DNA from: DATGJX01 sp963830545
GTDB taxonomy: Bacteria > Vulcanimicrobiota > Vulcanimicrobiia > Vulcanimicrobiales > Vulcanimicrobiaceae
NCBI GenBank assembly: GCA_963830545.1
Contig: CAWHMK010000001.1
Coordinates: 2,418,001 to 2,482,000 of the forward strand
DNA: 64,000 nt
Direction of reading: 5' to 3'
The translations under genes were made by a program, and so were the position numbers. The notes below the pieces were generated by a model that was not told where the DNA came from, did no database searches, and saw only the letters and a list, made by a program, of their open reading frames with translations. This document shows, piece after piece, positions 45,233 through 54,148 of this stretch. Each line of letters starts with the position of its first letter. Position 1 is the stretch's first letter.

Positions 45233-46087
45233 ATGGCACAAGTAGGATTTCCACCGCAAGAACAACGGCGTCAACCGGGGATCGAAGCAGAAATGCGCCC
45301 GAAGCCGCGGTACGTTCATCCCGAGCACCGGCCCTCCGGCATGCTGCACGATCGCGTCGTACTGATTACCGGCGGCGATTCGGGCATCGGGCGCGCGGCA
45401 GCGGTCGGAGCCGCGATGGAAGGCGCCGACGTTGCATTCGACTATTTGAACGAGTCGCAGGACGCACGGGAAACAAAGCGTGCTGTTGAAGGGACCGGAC
45501 GCAAATGCCTGACGTTTGCGGGTGACGTCGGCGACGCGGACTTTTGCGAACGCATCGTGCGCGAAACCGTAAAGGAACTCGGCGGTTTGCACGGCGTGTT
45601 CAACAATGCCGGGGAACAGCACCCCGAAGAAAATTTTTCCGATCTGGATTTCGAGAACTTGGAGAAGACGTTCCGCACGAATATCTTCTCACAGTTCTAC
45701 GTAACGAAACCCGCGATTTCATATTTAGAAAACGGCGGTTCCGTCGTGAACAACGCTTCCGTCAACGCGTATCGCGGAAGCCCGCAACTCGTCGACTACT
45801 CGTCGACGAAGGGAGCGATCGTTGCATTTACTCGATCGCTGGCTCTTGCGGTAGTCGAGAAAGGCATCCGCGTCAACGCGGTGGCGCCGGGGCCTATTTG
45901 GACCCCGCTCATCCCGGCGACGTTCCCCGCCGACAAAGTTGCGACTTTCGGACAAGACGTACCGATGAAACGCGCGGGTCAGCCGGACGAAGTCGCGCAA
46001 GCGGTGTTGTTCTTGCTTTCGCCGCGCTCTTCGTACATCACCGGACAGACCATACACGTCAACGGCGGCGAAATAATCAACGGCTAA
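45233..46087 (+). CDS. SDR oxidoreductase, stress type (YghA/YhdF-like)
   Basis: SDR of 284 residues with a 40-residue N-terminal extension rich in Pro, Gln and Arg, typical of the YghA/general-stress branch. It carries TGGDSGIG, NNAG and the NAS ... YSSTK catalytic set, and ends with NGGEIING. Substrates of this branch are poorly known aldehydes or sugars. First gene of a short run with an aldo/keto reductase and two small genes, all closely spaced. Confidence 0.87.
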   Translation: MAQVGFPPQEQRRQPGIEAEMRPKPRYVHPEHRPSGMLHDRVVLITGGDSGIGRAAAVGAAMEGADVAFDYLNESQDARETKRAVEGTGRKCLTFAGDVGDADFCERIVRETVKELGGLHGVFNNAGEQHPEENFSDLDFENLEKTFRTNIFSQFYVTKPAISYLENGGSVVNNASVNAYRGSPQLVDYSSTKGAIVAFTRSLALAVVEKGIRVNAVAPGPIWTPLIPATFPADKVATFGQDVPMKRAGQPDEVAQAVLFLLSPRSSYITGQTIHVNGGEIING

Positions 46088-46099
46088 CGGAGAGCGGCG

Positions 46100-47023
46100 A
46101 TGAAATTGGAAGACGGACCCGGGCCACAGCGAACCGGCCCCGGCAATACCGTTGCGATCGGCGGCGATCTCAGCGTTTACCGCATGGGGTACGGCGCGAT
46201 GCGTCTGACCGGCCCCGGTATTTGGGGCTGGCCCGAAGATCGCGAGAACGCGCTTCGGGTACTGCGCCGCGTCATCGAACTCGGGGTCACGTTCATCGAT
46301 ACGGCAGATGCTTATGGTCCCGACGTCAACGAAGAAGAAATCGCCGCTGCGCTCCATCCGTATCCGCCCGATTTGGTCATCGCGACGAAGGGTGGTTCGA
46401 CGCGTCCGGGGCCCGGCCAATGGGAACGCGACTGTCGTCCCGAGCGCCTGCGACGCTGCTGCGAAGACAGCTTGCGCCGGTTGAAGCGCGATCGAATCGA
46501 TCTGTATCAGCTGCATGCCGTCGATCCGAAGGTGCCGTTCGAGGATCAGGTCGGTGTGCTGCGCGATCTTCGCGACGAGGGAAAAATCCGCCACGCCGGA
46601 CTTTCGAACGTCTCACTGGATCAGCTTCGCAAGGCACAGGAGATCGTGCCCATCGCTTCCGTGCAGAACCGCTATAACATGGCGTACCGCGGGGGCGAAG
46701 ACGAACGCATCATCGAGTATTGCGAGCGCGGTGATATCGCGTTCATCCCATGGTTCCCGCTGGGCGCAGGCGACGGTGAAATCTCCGACAACACCGAAGC
46801 ACAAGTCGTCGCGAAAGCGCACGGCGTTCGCGTGCCGCAAATCGCGCTTGCGTGGCTGCTGTACCGCTCGCCGGTGATGCTGCCCATTCCCGGAACGGCT
46901 TCGATCGCGCACTTGGAAGAAAACGTCGCTGCGGCGGATATAGAACTGACCGAAGAAGATCTCGTGCGGCTCGGGCTGCGCACTCCGGTGAGTTCGCATC
47001 ATGGAGTTCACGATGAACGATAG
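46100..47023 (+). CDS. Aldo/keto reductase
   Basis: NADPH-dependent TIM-barrel reductase of 307 residues. The catalytic tetrad is visible: Asp and Tyr in FIDTADAYGPD, Lys in IATKGG, His in YQLHAVD. The C-terminal cofactor loop has LPIPGTASIAHLEEN. A GGAGAG precedes the ATG. With the preceding SDR it may detoxify aldehydes (inference). Its end overlaps the DUF2630 gene by 11 bases. Confidence 0.9.
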   Translation: MKLEDGPGPQRTGPGNTVAIGGDLSVYRMGYGAMRLTGPGIWGWPEDRENALRVLRRVIELGVTFIDTADAYGPDVNEEEIAAALHPYPPDLVIATKGGSTRPGPGQWERDCRPERLRRCCEDSLRRLKRDRIDLYQLHAVDPKVPFEDQVGVLRDLRDEGKIRHAGLSNVSLDQLRKAQEIVPIASVQNRYNMAYRGGEDERIIEYCERGDIAFIPWFPLGAGDGEISDNTEAQVVAKAHGVRVPQIALAWLLYRSPVMLPIPGTASIAHLEENVAAADIELTEEDLVRLGLRTPVSSHHGVHDER

Positions 47024-47255
47024 CGGGATACACGAGCACATCGAACAACTCGTAGCCGAGGAGCACCGGCTCTACGAGCAAAGCGACGATCGCGCGCTCA
47101 CGCAGGACGAGCGAAACCGCTTGGACGAGTTGAACGTGCAACTCGATCGGTATTACGATTTGCTTCGCCAACGGCGTGCAAAGCGTGAGTTCGGCGAGAA
47201 TCCGGACCGGGCGCGCATGCGCTCTGGTGAAACGGTCGAGAAGTACGTGCAGTGA
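47013..47255 (+). CDS. DUF2630 family protein
   Basis: Small acidic/basic helical protein of 80 residues that matches the DUF2630 pattern: IHEHIEQLVAEEHRLYE, then LDRYYDLLRQRRAKRE and a final VEKYVQ. Function of the family is unknown. Two predicted antiparallel helices. It starts inside the aldo/keto reductase end and its stop overlaps the next gene (GTGA). Confidence 0.85.
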   Translation: MNDSGIHEHIEQLVAEEHRLYEQSDDRALTQDERNRLDELNVQLDRYYDLLRQRRAKREFGENPDRARMRSGETVEKYVQ

Positions 47256-47713
47256 ACGCGCGCACTTTGGGGTACGGCATCGTTGCGGGTGCGGCCGGGA
47301 CTGCCATGCTCAATGCGGCGACGTATGCAGACATGGCGATTCGCGCGCGTCCGCCGAGCAAAGTGCCTAAGCGCGTGGTCAAGGAGTTTGCGCGTTGGAC
47401 CGGCGCGCAGCGAGTGCCGCCGGAACGCGTGCAGGGACTGAGTATGCTGCTCGGTTATGCGGACGGGTTTGCATCGGGGGTGCTGTTCGGCGTACTGCGT
47501 CCGCGCATGCGCGGCGTCCCGTTTTTCATCGCAGGCCTGGGATTAGCGGCGTTCACGATGCTTTTGAGCGAAGGTACGGCAACAGCGATGGGCAAGACGA
47601 ATCCGCGCAAATGGGGGCTCTCCGGCTGGCTTGCGGACCTCGTGCCGCGCACGCTTTACGGCTGCGTGACGTGCCTCGTGTACGATGCACTCATTGAAAG
47701 AGGCGCTTCGTGA
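47252..47713 (+). CDS. Small membrane protein of unknown function
   Basis: Protein of 153 residues with an N-terminal glycine-rich helix (GYGIVAGAAGTAMLNAATY) and two or three further hydrophobic segments. No family recognised. It ends the SDR operon: its stop codon lies in the loop of the terminator at 47699-47729. The GTG start overlaps the DUF2630 stop. Confidence 0.68.
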   Translation: MNARTLGYGIVAGAAGTAMLNAATYADMAIRARPPSKVPKRVVKEFARWTGAQRVPPERVQGLSMLLGYADGFASGVLFGVLRPRMRGVPFFIAGLGLAAFTMLLSEGTATAMGKTNPRKWGLSGWLADLVPRTLYGCVTCLVYDALIERGAS

Positions 47714-47729
47714 GAAGCGCCTCTTTTTT
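47699..47729 (+). terminator. Rho-independent terminator overlapping a stop codon
   Basis: A perfect 11-base-pair stem (AGAGGCGCTTC / GAAGCGCCTCT) with a GTGA loop is followed by six T. The loop contains the TGA stop of the upstream gene, so translation runs into the hairpin. Confidence 0.9.
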
Positions 47730-47731
47730 CG

Positions 47732-47936
47732 TTATGAACGGCAGTAGCCGTGAACTTTCTTGCCGTTTCGCATGTAGCCTTTGACCCATTGTTCGCCCTT
47801 GGGGCAGGAGTGCTTCATTTTGCTGCTGTGCATGGTTGAATGCATGGTCGACGTGTGCGCGTACACCGCGGGTGACGCGAAAAGAAACGCGAGCGCCATA
47901 ACCGATGCAAGGGTTCCGCGAAGAAGACGATTCATC
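47732..47936 (-). CDS. Small secreted His/Met/Lys-rich protein
   Basis: Protein of 67 residues with a signal peptide (about 1-28, ending VYA). The mature part is HTSTMHSTMHSSKMKHSCPK, then KGYMRNGKKVHGYCRS: rich in His and Met with two cysteines, which could bind metal such as copper or form a disulfide. Function unknown. A strong AGGAGG lies seven bases before the ATG at 47936. Confidence 0.72.
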
Positions 47937-48034
47937 TCTGACCTCCTGGGCCGGCAGATCGAAAATAGAGGAATGAAACGTACTTCGACTGCGACCGGCA
48001 AACTCTTTTTCACCGGGCGAGCGGCAGATTGACT

Positions 48035-49277
48035 CTATTTTGCGCGCAGTTCGACGCCCAGCGGTGCGAAGGACGTCGAGGATTGCTGCGCGGCAGCGGC
48101 GGTGTGCGGGCTGCCCAGGCGTAAACGCCGGTTGCGGAAGTCGATCGAACGGACCGTGACTTCTATCGTTTCGCCGATTTCGTAGTCATCCGGATTCACT
48201 TCGCGGTCGCTGATGCTGCCGCTCACGCCCGGTGCGATTTCGACCTCGAGACGGCGATCTTTGCCGATCACTTTTCCTTCGATCGTCTTGCCCTGTTTGA
48301 GTACTTCGGCGTGTTCGCGCCAGGGATCGCTCAGCGCGCCTTTGCGCGAGGCCGCGATCTTCTTCCCGTTCTGCTCGACGCGAAGAATTCGCACTTTCAA
48401 TTTCTCGCCCACGTGCACGACGTCAGCGGGTTTCTCAATGCGCTCGAAAGCCAGTTCGCTCACCGGAACGAGCGCGTCGACGCCCGAACCGAGGTCGACG
48501 AAGGCTCCGAAATCCGTGAGACGCACGACGGTCGATTCGCGTTCTTCACCGACCTTGAGCGACCGGATCAATTCCTGACGGTCCCCTCGGCGCTGCTCCT
48601 GAACGGCGCGGCGGTGGGAAACGACCACGCGCTTGCGCGCCTCGTCGACGTCGAGCACTTTGAGCGGAACCGTGGACTTCACGAGCGTTTCGAGCGGCGT
48701 GCCCTTTGCAACCCCGGTCTGCGATGCCGGCAAGAAGCCCCGGTAGCCGGAAATATCCACGAGCAGTCCACCCTTGACGGGCGTCTTCACGAGGCCCTCA
48801 ACTGTTTCTCCGCTCTCTTTCGCGTCGACCAGGCGCTGCCAGTTTGCCTGCGCAGCATTGCGACGTTCGTCCGCGGCGCGCTGCTTTTCTTCGGCGGCTT
48901 TCTGCTTTTCTTCGGCCGATGCTTGGACGGCGGGCTGTTCTTGCGGCTGCGCTTCGACTTGCGGCTGCGCTTCAGCTTGCGGCTGCGCTTCAGCTTGCGG
49001 CTGCGCTTCGGCTTGCGGCTGCGCTTCGGCTTGCGGCTGCGCTTCGGCTTGCGGCTGCGCTTCAGACTTGCGGCTGCGCTTCGGCTTGCGGCTGCGCTTG
49101 CGGCTTGCGGCTGCACTTCGGCTTGCGGCTGCGCTTCAGCTTGCGGCTGCACTTCGGCTTGCGGCTGCGCTTCAGCTCTTGCAGCTGAACGTCGACCTGC
49201 GGCTGCTCTATGCGCTGCGGCTGCTCATCGATCTCCGTGTCTACTGGGGGTTGCTCGTACGCTGGGTGCTCGTTCAT
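48035..49277 (-). CDS. S1-domain RNA-binding protein with N-terminal EAQPQA repeats (frame disrupted in repeats)
   Basis: Protein of about 414 residues if the frame is restored. The N-terminus (EHPAYEQPPVDTEIDE) leads into thirteen hexapeptide repeats of the EAQPQA type, an Ala/Glu/Lys helix (ASAEEKQKAAEEKQRAADE), and then S1-type OB-fold domains (LVDISGYRGFLPASQ; VVRLTDFGAFVDLGSGVDALVPVSEL), as in ribosomal protein S1 relatives. Three indels in the 18-base repeats (one base missing, two extra) throw the N-terminus and S1 part into different frames. No start codon exists in the S1 frame before GTG 48790, so the N-terminus is required. Confidence 0.72.
48940..49175 (-). repeat. 13 tandem 18-base repeats (EAQPQA codons), two of them 19 bases
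   Basis: Read on the minus strand the unit is close to CCGAAGCGCAGCCGCAAG. There are thirteen units; the fifth and seventh contain one extra base each, giving 236 bases in all. A one-base deficit lies at the first unit. The array is inside the S1-domain gene and the extra bases change the reading frame. Confidence 0.88.
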
Positions 49278-49307
49278 AGTGCGGCGTGGGGTCTTCGCCG
49301 CTGGGCT

Positions 49308-50546
49308 TCAAACCACTTGCCAGAGGTAGTAGAGCGCCGACGCGGTCACGATTGCCAGGGTCGCCCATCCGCCGAAGGCCATCGCAAGAGGGAGTCGCTT
49401 CGCGCCCATGACTTTGCGATTCTGAGCGACGAGCAGCATAAGAAAGAGCGTAATGGGCGTTGCCAGACCGCCCGCGATCGAACTAGCAAAGAGCAGTGGT
49501 ATCGCCGAAACGCCGAGCAGTCCGGCAACGGATGCAATGGCAAGCGACGCGATCATCACGGTAAAAAATCTCGGCGCGTGTTTGAAATGCCGGTCGATGC
49601 CTTCGCGCCAGCCGAACATTTGCGCGGTAACGTATGCCGTCGTTACACCCAGGACGGGCACGGCGATAAGACTAGAGCCGAGCAAACCGATTCCGAACAG
49701 CAGCGATGCAAAACGGCCGGCGAACGGCGCGAGCGCTTGCGCTGCGTCTTGCGCCGTTTGCACCGGTTTGTGGTGTATTCCAAGCGTTGCACCGGTTGCA
49801 ATGAGAATGAACCAGAACGAAATGCCGGCAATCACCGTACCGAGCGTGGCGTCGGCTTGCACTAATCCGAGTTGCCGCAACGGCGGGCGTTCTTCGGCGA
49901 CTTCTTGCGTTTCCCAAACGTACGCGTAGGCCGTCAGCGTCGTTCCGAGCAACGCGATCGCGCCGGCGGCAAAAGCCGGGCCGTGTTGGAAGTGCGGCAC
50001 GAGCGAGTTGCGGAGCACTGCGGACCAATTCGGACGCGCCAGAACCGCAGCAGCAGCATAGGTGAGAAAAAGCATCGGGATGACGACCAGAATTCTCTTT
50101 ACGCGCTCGTAATCGAGGCCGATGATCATCCACGCGGCAAGAGCCGCCAGCGGCAGCACGAAAAGCCGGTACTGTATTCCCGTCAGCAGTTGAAGTGCCG
50201 CAGCGCCGCCTTCGAGATCCGCGGCAAGCGTGAGAAGATTCACCGCGAGCATCGAGATCAGCGCCACGAGCGCCGGCGCGCGGCCGTACGTCTTGAGCAG
50301 AACGCGTTCCAAACCACTCCGAGTGACGCCTCCGACCCGCGCACTCACTGCTTGTACGACCGCGAGCATTGGAATGACTAAAATGACGAGCCAGCCCAGT
50401 GCGTATACCGTTGTTGCGCCGACGACCGCTAGCGAAGCCACCGTCGTGGGGTCGTTGTCGGACGCACCCGAGATGATGCCGGGGCCGAGCACGTGCCACC
50501 AGGGCCGGCTTTCTTTCCTCCTCGCTCGGTCCGAGGCGGCGCGCAT
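49308..50546 (-). CDS. Nramp-related transporter with altered metal site
   Basis: Membrane protein of 412 residues with about eleven helices and an Nramp-like fold. In helix 1 the canonical DPGN is replaced by NDPTT, and in helix 6 the metal-binding methionine of the usual MPH motif appears as Thr within GTTLTAYAY. In Nramp proteins the Asn and Met favour Mn and Fe over Mg and Ca. Their loss suggests a different ion, as in the Nramp-related Mg or Al transporters. Divergent from the BrkB-like gene with 83 bases between. The family is likely; the substrate is open. Confidence 0.78.
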   Translation of the reverse strand: MRAASDRARRKESRPWWHVLGPGIISGASDNDPTTVASLAVVGATTVYALGWLVILVIPMLAVVQAVSARVGGVTRSGLERVLLKTYGRAPALVALISMLAVNLLTLAADLEGGAAALQLLTGIQYRLFVLPLAALAAWMIIGLDYERVKRILVVIPMLFLTYAAAAVLARPNWSAVLRNSLVPHFQHGPAFAAGAIALLGTTLTAYAYVWETQEVAEERPPLRQLGLVQADATLGTVIAGISFWFILIATGATLGIHHKPVQTAQDAAQALAPFAGRFASLLFGIGLLGSSLIAVPVLGVTTAYVTAQMFGWREGIDRHFKHAPRFFTVMIASLAIASVAGLLGVSAIPLLFASSIAGGLATPITLFLMLLVAQNRKVMGAKRLPLAMAFGGWATLAIVTASALYYLWQVV

Positions 50547-50629
50547 GTCTGCGACACATTACCCGCATCCGTGCGCGTTACCGCCAACTCGCCGGCGATT
50601 TCTGCGACCGGCACGGGTACAAGTGCGTC

Positions 50630-51496
50630 ATGAAAAGAGCTTGGCAGGTCCTGCGTGACGCGTTTGGCGGATGGCAACGTCATCAGGCCGGCCGACTCGC
50701 CGCGGCGCTTGCATATTACGCGGTGTTTTCGCTCGCACCGCTGCTGCTGGTGATCATTGCGTTGCTCGGGTTATTTTTCGGACAGAACAACGCGCAGCAG
50801 CAAGTGCAGGGCCAGCTCGGACAAGTCGTCGGCAAGGACGGCTCGCAATTCATCGGCATGCTCATCGGCGGCGCGAGCCATCACGGCACGGGCATGACCG
50901 CGCTCATCGTGGGCGGCGCGCTCATTCTCTTTGCGGCAATCGGGATGTTCCTAGCGTTGCAGAACGCACTTGACGAGGTTTTCGAAGTGCATCCGCAGAG
51001 CAGAGGCGGCTTCGTAGAACTCGTCCTGCTGCGTTTGCACGCGCTTATCGCAATTGCCGCGCTGGCAGTAATCGCGATCGTCGCACTCGCGCTTGGAAAC
51101 CTGATCGGCGGGGTGATGCAGACGGCATTGGGCGGCGGATTTTCGGGGCCGGCGTATGAAATCGGCACCGGCATCATCAACATCGTCGCGCTGACTATAT
51201 TCCTCGCCGTCGTGTACCGAACGCTTCCCCAACGCGCGATCGCATGGAGAAGCGCGTACACGGGAGCGGCGATTACGTCCGCGATTCTGCTCGTCGGCGA
51301 AGCAGCACTTTCGGTCTACTTCACCCGCTTCCATCCGGCCGCGCCGTACGGTACCGCCGGCGGCATCATTATCTTGCTTCTGTGGATCTACTACTCCGCC
51401 CAACTGCTGCTCTTCGGAGCCGAGATCACCCGCGCACACGGTACCGCGCTCAATCCGGCCGCCGCGCAGAGGCCGCGGGCGGCCGCCGGCGAGTGA
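50630..51496 (+). CDS. YihY/BrkB-family membrane protein
   Basis: Protein of 288 residues with six helices. It begins with the family pattern RHQAGRLAAALAYYAVFSLAPLL, has VYRTLPQRAIAWRSAYTGA in the middle and ends with YGTAGGIIILLLWIYYSAQ followed by FGAEITR. YihY/BrkB proteins are inner-membrane proteins of uncertain function, once called ribonuclease BN by mistake. A TACAAG-N6-ATG arrangement precedes the start, without a Shine-Dalgarno. Confidence 0.88.
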   Translation: MKRAWQVLRDAFGGWQRHQAGRLAAALAYYAVFSLAPLLLVIIALLGLFFGQNNAQQQVQGQLGQVVGKDGSQFIGMLIGGASHHGTGMTALIVGGALILFAAIGMFLALQNALDEVFEVHPQSRGGFVELVLLRLHALIAIAALAVIAIVALALGNLIGGVMQTALGGGFSGPAYEIGTGIINIVALTIFLAVVYRTLPQRAIAWRSAYTGAAITSAILLVGEAALSVYFTRFHPAAPYGTAGGIIILLLWIYYSAQLLLFGAEITRAHGTALNPAAAQRPRAAAGE

Positions 51497-51526
51497 GGCG
51501 GCGACCTTCGGCACCGTCCGTCCCAC

Positions 51527-51532
51527 TAGGCT
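51527..51532 (+). promoter_or_regulatory. -10-like hexamer TAGGCT before herA-like gene
   Basis: TAGGCT, six bases, then the ATG at 51539. The six bases (GGAGGG) could also act as a Shine-Dalgarno but lie directly next to the ATG, too close for normal use, so a leaderless reading is favoured. Confidence 0.4.
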
Positions 51533-51538
51533 GGAGGG

Positions 51539-53110
51539 ATGGCTGCCGAGCGTCAGCAAGTTTCCGGAATGATGTTGGGCTCCGTGCTGACCGTCAGCGG
51601 CTCACAGATGACGGTGCGCCTGAATGGCGGCGATCACGATGAAAACACGAGCCGCATCGGCTCGATGGTGAAGTCGCGCTGCATGCACCGCGACGTCGTG
51701 GGCACCATTTCCGCGGTGCACGCCGATTCGCTGGTCGTCGATCTCGTCGGCGAGATTTTCAGCGCCGGCGGAGGGACGCGTTTCAGCCGCGGTGTTTCGC
51801 ACCATCCCATTCCGTCCGCTCCGGTGCTCGCCGCAACGGAAGACGACCTGCGCGCAATTTTTGCACGGCCCTCGCAGTCCAACATTCGCGTCGGGGCGTT
51901 GTACGACAATCCCGCACAACCCGCGTACGTGCAAATCGACGACATGCTCGGCAAACATTTCGCCGTTCTCGGCGCGAGCGGATCGGGCAAGTCCTGCACG
52001 GTGGCGCTGATTCTCTCCAAGATATTGGAGCAGCATCCCAACGCGCACATTCTGCTGCTCGATCCGCACAACGAGTACGCGTCCGCGTTCGGTCCGCAAG
52101 CCGATGTGGTCGACGTCGACAATTTGAAGCTGCCGTTCTGGCTGCTCGATTCCGAAGAGGCGGTTCGCGTGCTCGTGCGCGGCGGGACGCCGCCCGAGCG
52201 CGAATCGCAGGCATTGATTCTGCGAGACGCGATATTGCGCGCGCGGCGGCAGTTTGCAGGCAGCGATAACGCGTCGATTACCGTCGACACACCCGTTCCA
52301 TACCGCCTTTCCGACTTGACCCGCTTCTTGAACGACGCGATGGGCAAACTCGACCGGCCCGACACAGCGATGCCGTATTTGCGTTTGCGCAGCCGGTTGG
52401 AGTCGTTGCGCGGTGACAAGCGCTTTGCGTTCATGTTTTTCGAAGGGCTGGACGTCCCGGATACGCTACCGCAACTCGTGGGACGGCTGCTGCGTTTGCC
52501 CGTCGACGGAAAGCCACTCGGCATTCTGGATCTCTCCGGCGTGCCCTCAGAGGTCACTGACGTCGTCGTTTCCGTCTGCGGAAGAATCATCTTCGATTTC
52601 GCCGTCTGGTCGCAGCGTGAGAACATCCCGCCGGTACTGCTCGTTTGCGAAGAAGCGCACCGCTACGTTCCGGCGGATGAAAGCGCCGGTTTCGCGGCCA
52701 CGGCGCGAACGATTACGCGCATTGCGAAAGAAGGCCGAAAATACGGTTTGGCGCTCGCGCTCGTAACACAGCGGCCGTCGGAACTTTCGCCGGAGGCGCT
52801 CTCGCAGTGCGCGACGATTTTTACGCTGCGCATGACGAACGAACTCGATCAGGAGTTCGTCGCGCGAACCGTTCCGGACGCGGCGCGCGGCATGCTTGCG
52901 GCGCTTCCGAGTCTGCCCACGCAGCAAGCCATCGTTTCGGGCGAAGGCGTTCCGATACCGATGCGCGTCCGAATGGACGATTTGGCGCACGGGCGCCGTC
53001 CACGCAGTGAAGCGGCGGAGTTTTCGAAAGCGTGGCAAACCGATGACGGCGGGGGGGCGCTCCGTGACGAGGGCGTACGTCGCTGGAGAATGCAGGCGCG
53101 CCAGCCGTAA
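51539..53110 (+). CDS. HerA-like ATPase (DUF87)
   Basis: Hexameric-type P-loop ATPase of 523 residues. An N-terminal beta-barrel (about 1-110) is of the HAS-barrel kind. Walker A GASGSGKSC lies near residue 145, Walker B with the catalytic glutamates is LLVCEEAHRYVP near 375, and a sensor/arginine-finger region follows (TRIAKEGRKYGLALALVTQRP). HerA proteins translocate DNA, usually with the nuclease NurA; no NurA is adjacent here. The next gene, ispH, is 20 bases downstream and probably co-transcribed. Confidence 0.88.
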   Translation: MAAERQQVSGMMLGSVLTVSGSQMTVRLNGGDHDENTSRIGSMVKSRCMHRDVVGTISAVHADSLVVDLVGEIFSAGGGTRFSRGVSHHPIPSAPVLAATEDDLRAIFARPSQSNIRVGALYDNPAQPAYVQIDDMLGKHFAVLGASGSGKSCTVALILSKILEQHPNAHILLLDPHNEYASAFGPQADVVDVDNLKLPFWLLDSEEAVRVLVRGGTPPERESQALILRDAILRARRQFAGSDNASITVDTPVPYRLSDLTRFLNDAMGKLDRPDTAMPYLRLRSRLESLRGDKRFAFMFFEGLDVPDTLPQLVGRLLRLPVDGKPLGILDLSGVPSEVTDVVVSVCGRIIFDFAVWSQRENIPPVLLVCEEAHRYVPADESAGFAATARTITRIAKEGRKYGLALALVTQRPSELSPEALSQCATIFTLRMTNELDQEFVARTVPDAARGMLAALPSLPTQQAIVSGEGVPIPMRVRMDDLAHGRRPRSEAAEFSKAWQTDDGGGALRDEGVRRWRMQARQP

Positions 53111-53130
53111 CGCGACGAACACGCACGACC

Positions 53131-54067
53131 GTGAGCACCAAGAACCTTCTGTTGGCGAATCCGCGCGGTTTCTGCGCCGGCGTCGACCGCGCCATCGCGG
53201 TCGTCGATCAACTGCTTGACCAGCATGGCGGCCCGATTTACGTGCGCAAGGAGATTGTCCATAACCGGCAGGTCGTGGAACGCCTTCGGGCTCGCGGCGC
53301 CGTTTTCGTAGAGGAAGTCGAGGAAGCGCCGGAAGGCTCGATTTTGGTGTTCAGCGCGCACGGAATCTCGCCCGAAGTGCGACGCAAAGCGGCGGAGCGG
53401 CATTTGCGCGTCGTCGATGCTACGTGCCCGCTCGTATCGAAGGTGCACTACGAAGCGACGAAGTTCGCGAAGGCCGGTCTGCACGTGCTGCTGATCGGAC
53501 ATGCCGACCATGACGAAGTGATCGGGACGATGGGTGAGATTCCCGGACAGATTACGCTCGTTGAAGACGTCGAAGCGGTGCAGAACGTCACCGTGCCGGA
53601 CCCCGAGCGCGTTGCGGTTATTACGCAGACCACGCTGAGCGTCGACGAAACCCGCGACATCATGGAAGCGGTGCGCCGGAAATTTCCGAGCGTACGCACG
53701 CCGGCGCGCGACGACATTTGTTATGCGACCCAAAACCGGCAGGACGCCGTGCGCGATTTGGCCAGGCAGTGCGACGTCGCAATCGTCGTCGGTTCACCGA
53801 ACAGCCTCGAATTCGCTGCGCCTCCGCGAGCTCGCGCAGCAACTAGGAACAAAGGCCTATTTGGTGGACGATCCCGGGCAAATTCGCTCCGAATGGGTGC
53901 TGGGTGCGGAGCGGGTCGGCGTGACCGCCGGAGCCTCCTCGCCGGAAACGCTCACCCAAGCCATCGTCGCCCGGCTACGGGAGTTCGGCGCCTGTACTAT
54001 CGCCGAGTTCGGCGAGCCCGAGCCCGAAATCATCTTCACGATGCCGCGCGAGATCTCGCTCATCTAA
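53131..54067 (+). CDS. ispH: 4-hydroxy-3-methylbut-2-enyl diphosphate reductase (frame disrupted near 53805)
   Basis: Last enzyme of the MEP isoprenoid pathway, about 312 residues. The Fe-S cysteines are all present: C15 (PRGFCAGV), C99 (DATCPLV) and C197 (ICYATQNR), with the active-site AHGISPEV segment. After VGSPNS the frame is lost; dropping one C at 53805-53806 gives VGSPNSSNSLRLRELA, the conserved continuation, and a natural end MPREISLI at 54067. As ispH is essential in this pathway, one extra base is probably a sequence error. GTG start. Confidence 0.92.
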
Positions 54068-54085
54068 CAAGCACCGCCTCGATTT

Positions 54086-54102
54086 CTTCATGAAATCTTC
54101 AT
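54086..54102 (+). promoter_or_regulatory. Direct repeat CTTCAT-N5-CTTCAT, candidate response-regulator site
   Basis: Two CTTCAT half-sites (54086-54091 and 54097-54102) with an exact 11-base period and the spacer GAAAT. The element ends ten bases before an ATAAT-like -10 (54113-54118), so it would replace the -35 of the STAS gene. It matches the element at 15680-15695 in period, half-site and spacer. Confidence 0.5.
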
Positions 54103-54148
54103 AACGCCTGCGCATAATGCTACGGACTCCACCAAAGGGGGACGGGCC

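Noticed and set aside
48940..49175. CRISPR array
   Set aside because: Repeats are directly tandem with no spacers and encode a hexapeptide.
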